DNA from: Methanobacteriota archaeon
GTDB lineage: Archaea; Thermoplasmatota; Poseidoniia; Poseidoniales; Poseidoniaceae
Assembly (NCBI GenBank): GCA_002719815.1
Contig: PBET01000016.1
Coordinates: 16,514 to 48,735 of the forward strand
DNA: 32,222 nt
Direction: 5' to 3'
In this document: positions 23,320 to 31,086 of the stretch, piece after piece
Layout: each line of letters starts with the position of its first letter
Position numbering within the stretch: the first letter of the stretch is position 1
Program-made: the position numbers and the translations under genes
The notes under the pieces: generated by a model
The model's database searches: none
What the model saw: only the letters and a program-made list of their open reading frames with translations
Told to the model about the DNA's origin: nothing

Positions 23320-25905
23320 ATGTCACAAGGTGCACAACCGATTATTCATGGTGCAGAATGGATTCCTGATGAAGCATTAACGTTCACGCAACCGCTTCTC
23401 ATCGATGCTGCACGAGCCGAAGTGATGCGCTTTTTTACAGAACGACACGAAGGCCATGTTTTCCTTGCCGCAAACATTTGGGATCACCTTCACATCGATG
23501 GTCAGACATCCTTTGATGGTGCTTCATGGCATGCATTCAGCGAGCGATTTGTTGATGCCTTCCGTCGAGGATTTGAAGCTCAAAATGCGCATAAAATTGC
23601 AGCCATTCTTGAGCAAGAAGTCATGCCACGTCGCAGCATTGACGAACACCTTGAACGACGAATTACGCACCTCGTGATCGACCTTCGTCTCTGTCTTCGT
23701 CGACTTGCCCATTACATGTCCATTACCATGGAACAACGCATGGAATGGCAACGTTTGATGACGAGGACACGTGCGATGGATGCACACCTGAAAGAAGTGT
23801 TCTTTTCTGGAATGGAAACACCTGACGGTTCAAGATTTGGAGGTAAAGGATTCAGGTCGACATGGCAGGAAGGTGTTGTTGCTGTAGCAACTGCATTGAA
23901 GCGTGCTGAAGAGCCAAACAAAGCCCATAGGCCTGGCCATGGATACGATGGAGATTTGGTTGCACCGATGATTCGTGATGTAGGATTGGCTCTAGCAATG
24001 GGCGATACCGTTGTTGATGTCATGGCCGCACAGATGGGTAAAGCAGGTTCGAATCAAAACGGTGGTCATGATGGCGCAGGCGGTCGCGATCTTCACATTG
24101 GCGCGTGGCATGTTGGCGTTTTACCTCCAACAGCACCACTGCCAATTGCGAGTGCAACCATGACTGGGCTTGCTTTTGCAGGTTGGAAGCAATCCCTCGA
24201 TCGATTCCATATTGCATGCATCGGCGAAGGTGCTTCTTCTTCAGGAGAATACTGGGAATCGCTCAACCTTGCAGGAGCACGTGGATTACCAATTTGTTAC
24301 ATCCTTCAAAACAATCAGATTGCACTTGATACGCCTCCTGCTCATCAATCAGGGGTGGAATTGTGGGCTGACAAAGCCACAGCGATGGGCTTTCCTGGTT
24401 GGACCATCGATGGTTCGGACCCAGCAGCTTGGCATGCAAGCGTTGCTACGGCGCGTGAATTTGGTCTTGCTGGAGGTGGCCCGACAATGGTCCATGTTGA
24501 AACCATGCGTGGCTGTGGCCATGCCCATCATCATGATGATCTGTATCTTGGTTCTGAAACCGGTACACCGCCAGGCTATGTTGACCGAGAATTGCTCGAG
24601 TATTGGGCCGATAAAGATCCAATTCCCACACATCGTGAACTCTTGAAGACATTGGGCGTTACTGAGGACGATCTCGTGGCAATGGAATCCGAAGAACAAA
24701 CCCGTGTTGATGAAGCACGACAAACCGTTGAGGATATGGATTGGCCACATCCAGAAACAGTTACCAAAGGTGTGACCTCGCTTCATGATGCAAGAACGCA
24801 TAGCGACCATTTAGCAATGATTGGCTCAACTTCAGACAACCAATCGAACGCCTTGCTTCAACCTCTGAACTATGTTGAATCAGGAGGATGGACGTATGCT
24901 CGAGCCATTCAACAAGCAATGGTTGACATCGGTAATACCTATGGGGATGACTGTGTCTTCATCGGTGAAGATATGGAAGTAGCAGGTGCATTCGGAATGA
25001 ACATGGCATTGAAGAATGCAGGTCATCAAGAAAAGTTGGTCGATATGCCACTTTGTGAAGCGGTCATCGTCCATACAGGCGTTGGTGCTGCGTTGTCAGG
25101 AATGCGTCCAATGGTTGAGATTCAATTCGGTGGATTTGCGGCGCTCGGATTCAATGCTCTTGTCAACAATGCTGCCATGTTGCGATGGCGCTGGGGTGCT
25201 GATTGCCCGATGACCATTCGAATTCCTCTCGGAGCACGAACACGTTCGGGTCCATTCCATGCAAACATGATCGAATCGTGGTTTGCCAACGATCCAGGTT
25301 TGGTCGTTCTTGCACCAGGGACGCCTCAAGATGCCTACGATTTGTTGATCGAAGCAGCGCATCTCGATGATCCTGTTTTGTTCCTCGAACACATTGGACT
25401 CTACGGATTACGAGGTGGAAAGACAGGTTGGGGTCAGAACATCAACCAAAAGGTCGATACAACATCTGTTCATGCTTCCATAGAAGAAGGAAAACGTCAC
25501 TCGATTGGAAAGGCATCGGTTCTACGGCAAGGTGATGATCTTACACTCGTCACATGGGGTGCGATGATCCATATCGCTGCTGAAGCGGCTGAAGAATTAT
25601 CCAAGAATGGCATTGAAGTCGAAATCATCGACTTGCGTACACTCCTGCCGTTTGATGCAGAATCCTGTATTGCATCCGTGCAAAAAACGGGACGACTTGT
25701 CGTTTTGCAAGAAGGCCAATGGCATGGTGGCCTCGGTCATACCATCCAATCGCGTATTTTGGAATCAACATTTTACCAGCTAGAAGCACAACCTGTTGTC
25801 ATCGGTGCAATCGATACGCCAGTACCCTTCTCGCCTCCATTGGAAAACTACACCATTCCATCGGTTGAACACGTTGCAAGTGTTATTCAGAAGTTGATGC
25901 AATAG
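23320..25905 (+). CDS. Single-chain 2-oxoacid dehydrogenase E1 (alpha and beta subunits fused)
   Basis: An 861-residue thiamine-diphosphate enzyme that decarboxylates a 2-oxo acid and passes the acyl group to E2. After an N-terminal extension of about 120 residues comes the alpha-type part, with the ThDP motif starting IGEGASSSGEYWESLNLA (G302-E303-G304, GEG in place of the common GDG) and ending in LQNNQ (N331-N332). A linker of about 60 residues leads to the beta-type part (about 525-861), with VFIGEDMEVAGAFGMN, MPLCEAVIVHTGVGAAL, MRPMVEIQFGGFAAL and VVVLQEG-like C-terminal strands. The substrate (pyruvate or branched-chain) cannot be told. No E2 or E3 gene is adjacent. GGGGCGGGG precedes the ATG. 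The 3' end overlaps the aquaporin gene by 23 bases. Confidence 0.9.
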   Translation: MSQGAQPIIHGAEWIPDEALTFTQPLLIDAARAEVMRFFTERHEGHVFLAANIWDHLHIDGQTSFDGASWHAFSERFVDAFRRGFEAQNAHKIAAILEQEVMPRRSIDEHLERRITHLVIDLRLCLRRLAHYMSITMEQRMEWQRLMTRTRAMDAHLKEVFFSGMETPDGSRFGGKGFRSTWQEGVVAVATALKRAEEPNKAHRPGHGYDGDLVAPMIRDVGLALAMGDTVVDVMAAQMGKAGSNQNGGHDGAGGRDLHIGAWHVGVLPPTAPLPIASATMTGLAFAGWKQSLDRFHIACIGEGASSSGEYWESLNLAGARGLPICYILQNNQIALDTPPAHQSGVELWADKATAMGFPGWTIDGSDPAAWHASVATAREFGLAGGGPTMVHVETMRGCGHAHHHDDLYLGSETGTPPGYVDRELLEYWADKDPIPTHRELLKTLGVTEDDLVAMESEEQTRVDEARQTVEDMDWPHPETVTKGVTSLHDARTHSDHLAMIGSTSDNQSNALLQPLNYVESGGWTYARAIQQAMVDIGNTYGDDCVFIGEDMEVAGAFGMNMALKNAGHQEKLVDMPLCEAVIVHTGVGAALSGMRPMVEIQFGGFAALGFNALVNNAAMLRWRWGADCPMTIRIPLGARTRSGPFHANMIESWFANDPGLVVLAPGTPQDAYDLLIEAAHLDDPVLFLEHIGLYGLRGGKTGWGQNINQKVDTTSVHASIEEGKRHSIGKASVLRQGDDLTLVTWGAMIHIAAEAAEELSKNGIEVEIIDLRTLLPFDAESCIASVQKTGRLVVLQEGQWHGGLGHTIQSRILESTFYQLEAQPVVIGAIDTPVPFSPPLENYTIPSVEHVASVIQKLMQ

Positions 25906-26536
25906 CCTTCTCCACGAGAACGGCCAACAACGCTCCAATGATGGTGCAAATGAAGTAGACTGGTATGATTGCTACGTCGCCTGAGACTAAATTTGGTCCA
26001 AAGGTTCGTGCCGGATTCATACTCGCACCAGTGTAGACTCCGAAGAAGAACGCGAGGAGAGCAACAGTCGAACCAACGACAACTGCAATGGGTAACCACT
26101 GTTCAGTCTGACGAATAATCCACAAGATTGACGCCATCAGAAGGAATGTGATGAGAATCTCAATTCCGATCAAGTTGTACCACGATGTATTCTTTACCGT
26201 CGGTCCTGCTCCATTGAGAAGAACTCCCGCAACGAGCGCTCCTATCAGTTGGCCAAGTACGTGTGCAATCGTATCGTTTGAGGATAAATCTCCCCGATAC
26301 CAGAATGCAATCGAAACTGCAGGATTGATGTGCGCTCCACTCCAACGTCCGATTGCAAGGATGACGAGTGCGACAATGGCTCCAAATGCGATTGAGATTT
26401 CAAGTGATGATCGCTCCAAAGCAACGCTTCCACAACCTATGAAGACCATCGCGAAGGTGCCCATGGCTTCGATGCCACCTCGCTTCCACATCATTTCTTC
26501 CTTCATTGCTAAGAACATCATCTTTACCGCTGTCAT
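25883..26536 (-). CDS. Aquaporin (MIP family, AqpZ-like)
   Basis: A 217-residue channel with six expected membrane helices and two half-helices. Both NPA boxes are intact: SGAHINPAVSIAFW in the first half and GASMNPARTFGPNLVSGD in the second. The second motif reads NPART and not NPARD, which resembles water-selective channels more than glycerol facilitators such as GlpF. The first helix is in EAMGTFAMVFIGCGSVAL. The start is uncertain: the ATG at 26536 has no clear ribosome-binding site, and in-frame ATGs a few residues in are possible. The gene overlaps the E1 gene tail to tail and is divergent from a cation antiporter, which would fit osmotic or ionic homeostasis. Water versus glycerol transport is inferred. 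Confidence 0.9.
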   Translation of the reverse strand: MTAVKMMFLAMKEEMMWKRGGIEAMGTFAMVFIGCGSVALERSSLEISIAFGAIVALVILAIGRWSGAHINPAVSIAFWYRGDLSSNDTIAHVLGQLIGALVAGVLLNGAGPTVKNTSWYNLIGIEILITFLLMASILWIIRQTEQWLPIAVVVGSTVALLAFFFGVYTGASMNPARTFGPNLVSGDVAIIPVYFICTIIGALLAVLVEKAIASTSE

Positions 26537-26575
26537 AGGACAGAAGCATCAAGACCCATAACTCATGGGAAGGCT

Positions 26576-27679
26576 ATGGAGCAGAAGGATGAGTTGATGG
26601 GAATTCCCCAACTCATTCATTTTAATGCCATGCTGATTACAGGTGCATTGTTCCTTGCAATCGTCTTGATGAAGTACTTGGGACAATCAAATTCGATGTT
26701 TGTTGTGAGTTTCATCCTCCTTCTCTCGCTTGGTTTGTTGATCACAAGTGCTGATTTCTTTATCGAAGGTGCAAAGGGTCTTGCCCGTCGCGCAGGTATT
26801 GCAGAAATTGTCATCGGATTGACCATTGTTTCCATCGGTACGTCGCTTCCTGAGATTCTTGTTTCAGGTAGTGCTGCATATGAAGCCAGTCAAGGTAAAG
26901 CCGGTGCAGCTGATTTTGCCATTGGGAGCATTCTTGGGTCCGTACTTGTCCAGATCACGCTCATTCTCGGAATCGTTGTTATGACACGCTCTGTGAAGGT
27001 TCGTCCTTCATGGTTGAATCGAGATGGCGTCATCATGTTTCTCGCCGTTGTGCTCTTGTTGTTCTTCGTTTACACCGATAACGTTCTGCAGCGATGGGAA
27101 GGTGCGATTCTTGCAACGCTCTATGTCGTCTACATTGTATGGTTGTTGATGAAACGGGAAGCGATTCGCCAAGAAGAGGTTGAAGATGCAGGAACCTACG
27201 AAGTTCGTGGCTCGAATTGGAGTTCTGCAGCTTATTTGATCATGATTTTCTTTGGTCTCGGATTTGCTGTTTATGCTGCAAACATTTTGGTTGAACAAGC
27301 CTATGACTTGGCCATTCGCCTCAACGTACCTCATTCCGTTGTTGGTACGACCGTCTCAGGGATTGGAACTTCATTGCCCGAATTGACCATTGCTCTGATG
27401 GCTGCAAAGCGAAGTAAAGGGGTTGCAATTGGCACACTTATCGGTTCAAACATTACAGATCCTCTCCTCTCCATTGGAATTGCTTCAATGATTCACCCCT
27501 TGTCGATTTCCGATTCAGATGGCGGTTTGACCATGGAAATCATTGCGCCCGCAACCGTTCTGGGCGTCTTACTTGCACTCTTTTTTATGCGACGTACGTA
27601 TCGATTTGAGCGATGGGAGGGAACGTGTCTTGTCCTCTTCTATGCCATCTTCTTGGTTGTGTTGCAACTGAATCGATGA
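26576..27679 (+). CDS. Ca2+/cation antiporter (CaCA family, YrbG-like)
   Basis: A 367-residue membrane exchanger that swaps Na+ or H+ for Ca2+ or a related cation. The two inverted alpha-repeats are clear: VIGLTIVSIGTSLPEILVSG with GSILGSVLVQITLILG in the first half, and VVGTTVSGIGTSLPELTIAL with GTLIGSNITDPLLSIG in the second. The Glu in each GTSLPE is the ion-binding residue of the family. About ten or eleven membrane helices are expected. A central hydrophilic loop (KREAIRQEEVEDAGTYEVRGS) separates the halves. The ATG at 26576 follows GGGAAGG; an ATG at 26597 is an alternative. The gene is divergent from the aquaporin gene with a 39-base gap that contains a short CCCAT/ATGGG repeat. Confidence 0.92.
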   Translation: MEQKDELMGIPQLIHFNAMLITGALFLAIVLMKYLGQSNSMFVVSFILLLSLGLLITSADFFIEGAKGLARRAGIAEIVIGLTIVSIGTSLPEILVSGSAAYEASQGKAGAADFAIGSILGSVLVQITLILGIVVMTRSVKVRPSWLNRDGVIMFLAVVLLLFFVYTDNVLQRWEGAILATLYVVYIVWLLMKREAIRQEEVEDAGTYEVRGSNWSSAAYLIMIFFGLGFAVYAANILVEQAYDLAIRLNVPHSVVGTTVSGIGTSLPELTIALMAAKRSKGVAIGTLIGSNITDPLLSIGIASMIHPLSISDSDGGLTMEIIAPATVLGVLLALFFMRRTYRFERWEGTCLVLFYAIFLVVLQLNR

Positions 27680-27680
27680 G

Positions 27681-27695
27681 TTGATTCTGAATCAA
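27681..27695. promoter_or_regulatory. 15-base palindrome upstream of the acyl-CoA dehydrogenase gene
   Basis: TTGATTC-T-GAATCAA is a perfect inverted repeat with 7-base arms and a single central base. It begins two bases after the antiporter stop codon and ends 31 bases before the acyl-CoA dehydrogenase ATG. The one-base centre makes a protein-binding operator more likely than an RNA hairpin. It sits where the core promoter of the downstream gene should be, so it may control that gene. No matching site was noticed elsewhere in the window. Confidence 0.45.
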
Positions 27696-27726
27696 GACTT
27701 ATGTTTGTCCTCCATCTGGGAGCAAC

Positions 27727-28875
27727 ATGGTCGACTTCCAATTGGATGAAATGCAAGAGATGTTGCAAGAATTGGCTCGTGAGTTTGCCCGTGATGAAAT
27801 CCGCCCAAATGCTGAGCATTGGGATGAGGAATCCATTTATCCAAAGGAAACCATTCAACTTGCTCACGAAATGGGCCTTCTCAACCTCCACATTCCTGAA
27901 GCATATGGAGGGCCGGGTCTAGGATGCATGGAAGAAGTTCTCGTCAATGAAGAACTTGCATGGGGCGATCCTGGATTTGCGACTGCAGCCTATGCAACCG
28001 CTCTTGCCTGCGCTCCAATCATTACTGGAGCGACTGAAGAACAAAAGAACATCTGGTTACGTAAGGTTGCAGAAGAAGGCGCTCTTGCCTCGTATGCAGT
28101 CACTGAACCAGGCGCTGGTTCAGATGTCGCTGCAATTCAAACAACGGCAGTTCGTGATGGAGATGAATATGTTCTCAATGGGTCCAAGATGTGGATTACG
28201 GGCGCAGGATATGCTGATTTCTTCTTCGTCCTAGCAAAGACCGATCCTGATGCAGGCTATCGTGGGATGTCCGGATTCATCGTCGAATCCAATGCGAAGG
28301 GACTTTCACTTGGTAAGAAAGAAACCAACATGGGCCAACGATGCAGTGATACTCGAAGCATTACCTTCAACAACGTTCGAGTTCCTGCAAATCAATTGGT
28401 TGGTGAGAGTGAATCTGGTGGCTGGATGAACGCCATGAGTGCGTTTGACCTGAGTCGTCCCAACATTGCAGCCCATGCCACAGGGCTTTCCCGTGCAGCT
28501 TACGAACACGCACTTCAATACAGCAATGAGCGACAAACCTTCGGAAAACCATTGCATAAGCATCAGGCCATCCAATTCATGCTTGCTGACATGAAGACCA
28601 ACATTGAAGCAAGTCGAATGTTGACATGGAAATCAGCTGCAGAAGCAGATGCAGGCATCAAGAATACAGAGTCTGCAGCACATGCAAAGCGCTTTGCATC
28701 CGATGCTGCCATGAAGATTACAACCGATGCAGTTCAAGTCTACGGAGGCTATGGCTATTCAGAAGAATATCCGGTTGCACGACTGATGCGCGGTGCAAAG
28801 GTCATGCAAATCTATGAGGGAAGTAGCCAAGTTCAACGCATGATTATCGGCCGAGAAATTACCAAAGACCTCTGA
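27727..28875 (+). CDS. Acyl-CoA dehydrogenase
   Basis: A 382-residue FAD enzyme that introduces a trans-2 double bond into an acyl-CoA, as in fatty-acid or branched-chain amino-acid breakdown. Typical segments are FARDEIRPNAEHWDEES near the N-terminus, YAVTEPGAGSDVAAI, YVLNGSKMWITGAGYADFFFV, ERQTFGKPLHKHQAIQFMLAD, VYGGYGYSEEYPVARLMRGA, and the catalytic Glu in MQIYEGSSQVQRMIIGR. The length and Glu position fit short- or medium-chain or branched-chain members; chain-length specificity is not visible. GGGAG lies six bases ahead of the ATG. A palindrome at 27681-27695 may regulate it. The stop codon abuts the stop of the convergent gene with no gap. No electron-transfer flavoprotein gene is nearby. 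Confidence 0.93.
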   Translation: MVDFQLDEMQEMLQELAREFARDEIRPNAEHWDEESIYPKETIQLAHEMGLLNLHIPEAYGGPGLGCMEEVLVNEELAWGDPGFATAAYATALACAPIITGATEEQKNIWLRKVAEEGALASYAVTEPGAGSDVAAIQTTAVRDGDEYVLNGSKMWITGAGYADFFFVLAKTDPDAGYRGMSGFIVESNAKGLSLGKKETNMGQRCSDTRSITFNNVRVPANQLVGESESGGWMNAMSAFDLSRPNIAAHATGLSRAAYEHALQYSNERQTFGKPLHKHQAIQFMLADMKTNIEASRMLTWKSAAEADAGIKNTESAAHAKRFASDAAMKITTDAVQVYGGYGYSEEYPVARLMRGAKVMQIYEGSSQVQRMIIGREITKDL

Positions 28876-29520
28876 TCAACGATTTGCTCGTTCGTAGCGT
28901 TGAATGATATCATACTCGATGTCTTGCGCCCAATTATCTCTGCTTGCTTCGAGTTCAAGTGGCTGTTCTGTATCGCCAAAGAGGAATGAATTCTCAAAAA
29001 AGTCACAATATTCGAAATCCTCATCTTCATCAAAGTTTATGTCGACTTCTCCTTGTTCATACATTTCCTCGGTCACGACCATTTCATCTTGGAAGATGTG
29101 TATGTTGAGAAGGTCATCACGTGGACAAACAATAAATTGGGCTACGAGAGGTATGTCCATGGCCAATTTGATGTCATTGTGAAGGCTGAGAGCGAGAGAT
29201 GCAAGACGATCACCAATTGGAAGATGTTCCCGGTCTTCATGGATGTTGAGGCATAGTTTTGCTGTATAGCATCGTGTGTTCTCGGTATTGAAATCTCGCT
29301 TCCAGGCAGCCCCACGTACTTCGGTATCCCACGTCTTCTGAAAGAAGTTGCCAAGTGGGCTTGATGCAACGATTTCGTAATGTCGTCCAGAACGACCTCG
29401 TACTCGGACGGTAATGTCCTGTGCAGCATATGGATTCACCAATTCAATACCATCCATCTTACAAATATCCTGAAGGAATTTGATGGATTTCTTGTGCGGC
29501 GAATCAGTCAAAGCTCTCAA
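28876..29520 (-). CDS. Acidic protein of unknown function
   Basis: I do not recognise this 214-residue protein (about 193 residues if it starts at the ATG at 29457, MDGIELVNPY). It looks soluble, with no signal peptide or membrane segment. The C-terminal third is strongly acidic (a run of Asp and Glu around FDEDEDFEY), and the middle has alternating strand-like parts (DITVRVRGRSGRHYEIVAS, RCYTAKLCLNIHED, PLVAQFIVCPRDD). One can imagine a beta-rich core with an acidic tail, but no family or catalytic motif is evident. The codon pattern resembles that of the neighbours, which supports a real gene. It ends flush with the acyl-CoA dehydrogenase gene and is divergent from the MocA gene. Confidence 0.6.
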   Translation of the reverse strand: MRALTDSPHKKSIKFLQDICKMDGIELVNPYAAQDITVRVRGRSGRHYEIVASSPLGNFFQKTWDTEVRGAAWKRDFNTENTRCYTAKLCLNIHEDREHLPIGDRLASLALSLHNDIKLAMDIPLVAQFIVCPRDDLLNIHIFQDEMVVTEEMYEQGEVDINFDEDEDFEYCDFFENSFLFGDTEQPLELEASRDNWAQDIEYDIIQRYERANR

Positions 29521-29571
29521 CTCATTGTTCTTTTATCTCGACACTTTATGAACCGAAATCATCAACATCGC

Positions 29572-30174
29572 ATGACAAATCGTCGGTTTATGGGTGGCGT
29601 CGATGTCATTGTTCTGGCAGCAGGGCGCTCCTCTCGTCTTGGCCAGCCCAAAGCACTCGTCGATGTTGATGGCCGCCCATTGGTTTCCCATCTCATTCAA
29701 CGATTGCAACGCATCAACGATGTTGAAATCACCATTGTAACCAACAACGACATCTTGGCAGATGTCTATCTTGCATGTCCTGCAACCAACGTTGTATTGA
29801 ACCCCGATCCTGAAAAGGGACGGACTGGATCGATTCAATGCGGACTCTCGAGCATTTTAGAGAGAAAGGGACGTTTACCCAACCCCGTCCTCATCGTTCC
29901 TGTTGATCGCCCAGGCTGGAGCGTTGATATCGCGACGCGTCTGATCGCATCATCAGCCACATCTTCACCCGTTTGGGAGGGGCGTGGCGGCCATCCATTG
30001 CTTATTGCGGGTGATGATGTGAACACCGTGTACCTTGCTGATAGCAATGCACCCCTATCATCGCTCATCGAACGAGAAAAACTCGATGTTGACTTTCCAT
30101 TCCTTCATCTCAACATCGATACAGAGGCCGATTTAGCGGAACTCTTCCTCGCTGCAAAGGAAGATTGGTTCTAG
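29572..30174 (+). CDS. MocA/MobA-like nucleotidyltransferase
   Basis: A protein of about 200 residues of the molybdenum-cofactor nucleotidyltransferase group. The signature is VIVLAAGRSSRLGQPKALVDVDGRPLV, here broken as LAAGRSSRLG and the Lys in QPKAL. Other family parts are VTNNDILADV, GRTGSIQCGLSS and VLIVPVDRPGW with the metal-binding Asp, and GRGGHPLLI. MocA adds CMP to molybdopterin for xanthine-dehydrogenase-family enzymes. The XdhC gene 36 bases downstream supports that job. Three in-frame ATGs are candidates: 29548, 29572 and 29590. The domain begins at the last; a TTTTATC sequence near 29530 could be the TATA element, which argues against 29548. A sugar or polyol nucleotidyltransferase role is the main alternative. 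Confidence 0.82.
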   Translation: MTNRRFMGGVDVIVLAAGRSSRLGQPKALVDVDGRPLVSHLIQRLQRINDVEITIVTNNDILADVYLACPATNVVLNPDPEKGRTGSIQCGLSSILERKGRLPNPVLIVPVDRPGWSVDIATRLIASSATSSPVWEGRGGHPLLIAGDDVNTVYLADSNAPLSSLIEREKLDVDFPFLHLNIDTEADLAELFLAAKEDWF

Positions 30175-30210
30175 CGCAAATCGTATGTGTGGGGTCCTCG
30201 AGGCGCAACT

Positions 30211-31077
30211 ATGACGGCGAGAGTTCTGGCGTGGGTGTTGGAACAATTGCAACGTAACTCCCCCGTCGTTCTCGCGACCGTTGTTGGAGTGAAAGGGAGC
30301 GTACCTGGTAAGTCAGGGGCACGTTTGGCGATGAATCGATTCCATGATTGGGTCGGAACGGTGGGTGGAGCAGGCTTGGAACATCGAATTCTCAAGCGAT
30401 GCAAAGAATTGATTGGAGAACCAAAAGCCACTTCGGAAGTCCATACCTTTGGTCTTAACAAAGGGGCGAAGGGCTATGAAGTGCAACCACTCGACTCGCT
30501 TTGTGGTGGACAAGTCACCATATCGTTGGAGCTGATGTTACCGATGCCACACATTTTGTTGATGGGAGGCGGACATTGTTCAGAGGCTATCTCGAAATTG
30601 TTACCAAAAAAAGGTTGGAACTATTCGGTTCAAGATACAAGGGAAGCGTTCACAACTGCAGAACTCTACCCTGAAGCGATCGAACGACATCCTTCAACAG
30701 TAGCATCGTTCTTTGAGAATGAAACAGCAGAACTCCTCACACGTTTTTCAGATATTCTCTTGCTTGGTCACGATTATGCTGAAGACCTTGATCGCCTTCA
30801 GCGATTGTTGCAACTCGCTGAAACTGCGAATGTTTCGCTCGATGGTGAGGCATTTCCACGAATCGGTGCAATCGGAAGTCGGTCCAAATGGAAATCCTTC
30901 ACAGCGTCCTGCATCGACGTTGGGATTCAATCCACAACGCTCGACCAAGTGCGATGTCCAATCGGATTGAACATTGGTGCAGAATCGCCAGAAGAGATTG
31001 CCATCGCTGTTATTGCTGAAATTCTATCGATGCACAAAGATGCAGACGTTCATGCCCCCAATTGGCGAGACCAATGA
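30211..31077 (+). CDS. XdhC/CoxI family protein (molybdenum hydroxylase maturation)
   Basis: A 288-residue homologue of XdhC, which delivers and protects sulfurated molybdenum cofactor for xanthine dehydrogenase and relatives. The N-terminal XdhC_CoxI part reads VVLATVVGVKGSVPGKSGARLAMN, followed by VGTVGGAGLEHRIL and the conserved CGGQVTISLELML. The C-terminal Rossmann part starts HILLMGGGHCSEAISKLLPKKGW. The ATG at 30211 matches the family start; an in-frame ATG at 30187 is possible. It follows the MocA-like gene and precedes an Old Yellow Enzyme homologue by 9 bases, all on the plus strand. The molybdenum enzyme itself is not in the window and may lie to the right. Confidence 0.87.
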   Translation: MTARVLAWVLEQLQRNSPVVLATVVGVKGSVPGKSGARLAMNRFHDWVGTVGGAGLEHRILKRCKELIGEPKATSEVHTFGLNKGAKGYEVQPLDSLCGGQVTISLELMLPMPHILLMGGGHCSEAISKLLPKKGWNYSVQDTREAFTTAELYPEAIERHPSTVASFFENETAELLTRFSDILLLGHDYAEDLDRLQRLLQLAETANVSLDGEAFPRIGAIGSRSKWKSFTASCIDVGIQSTTLDQVRCPIGLNIGAESPEEIAIAVIAEILSMHKDADVHAPNWRDQ

Positions 31078-31086
31078 GGTCATCGT

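Noticed and set aside
26555-26569. CCCAT-AACTC-ATGGG repeat in the aquaporin/antiporter divergent gap
   Set aside because: The arms are only 5 bases with a 5-base spacer and do not resemble the other operator-like sites; chance is a good explanation.
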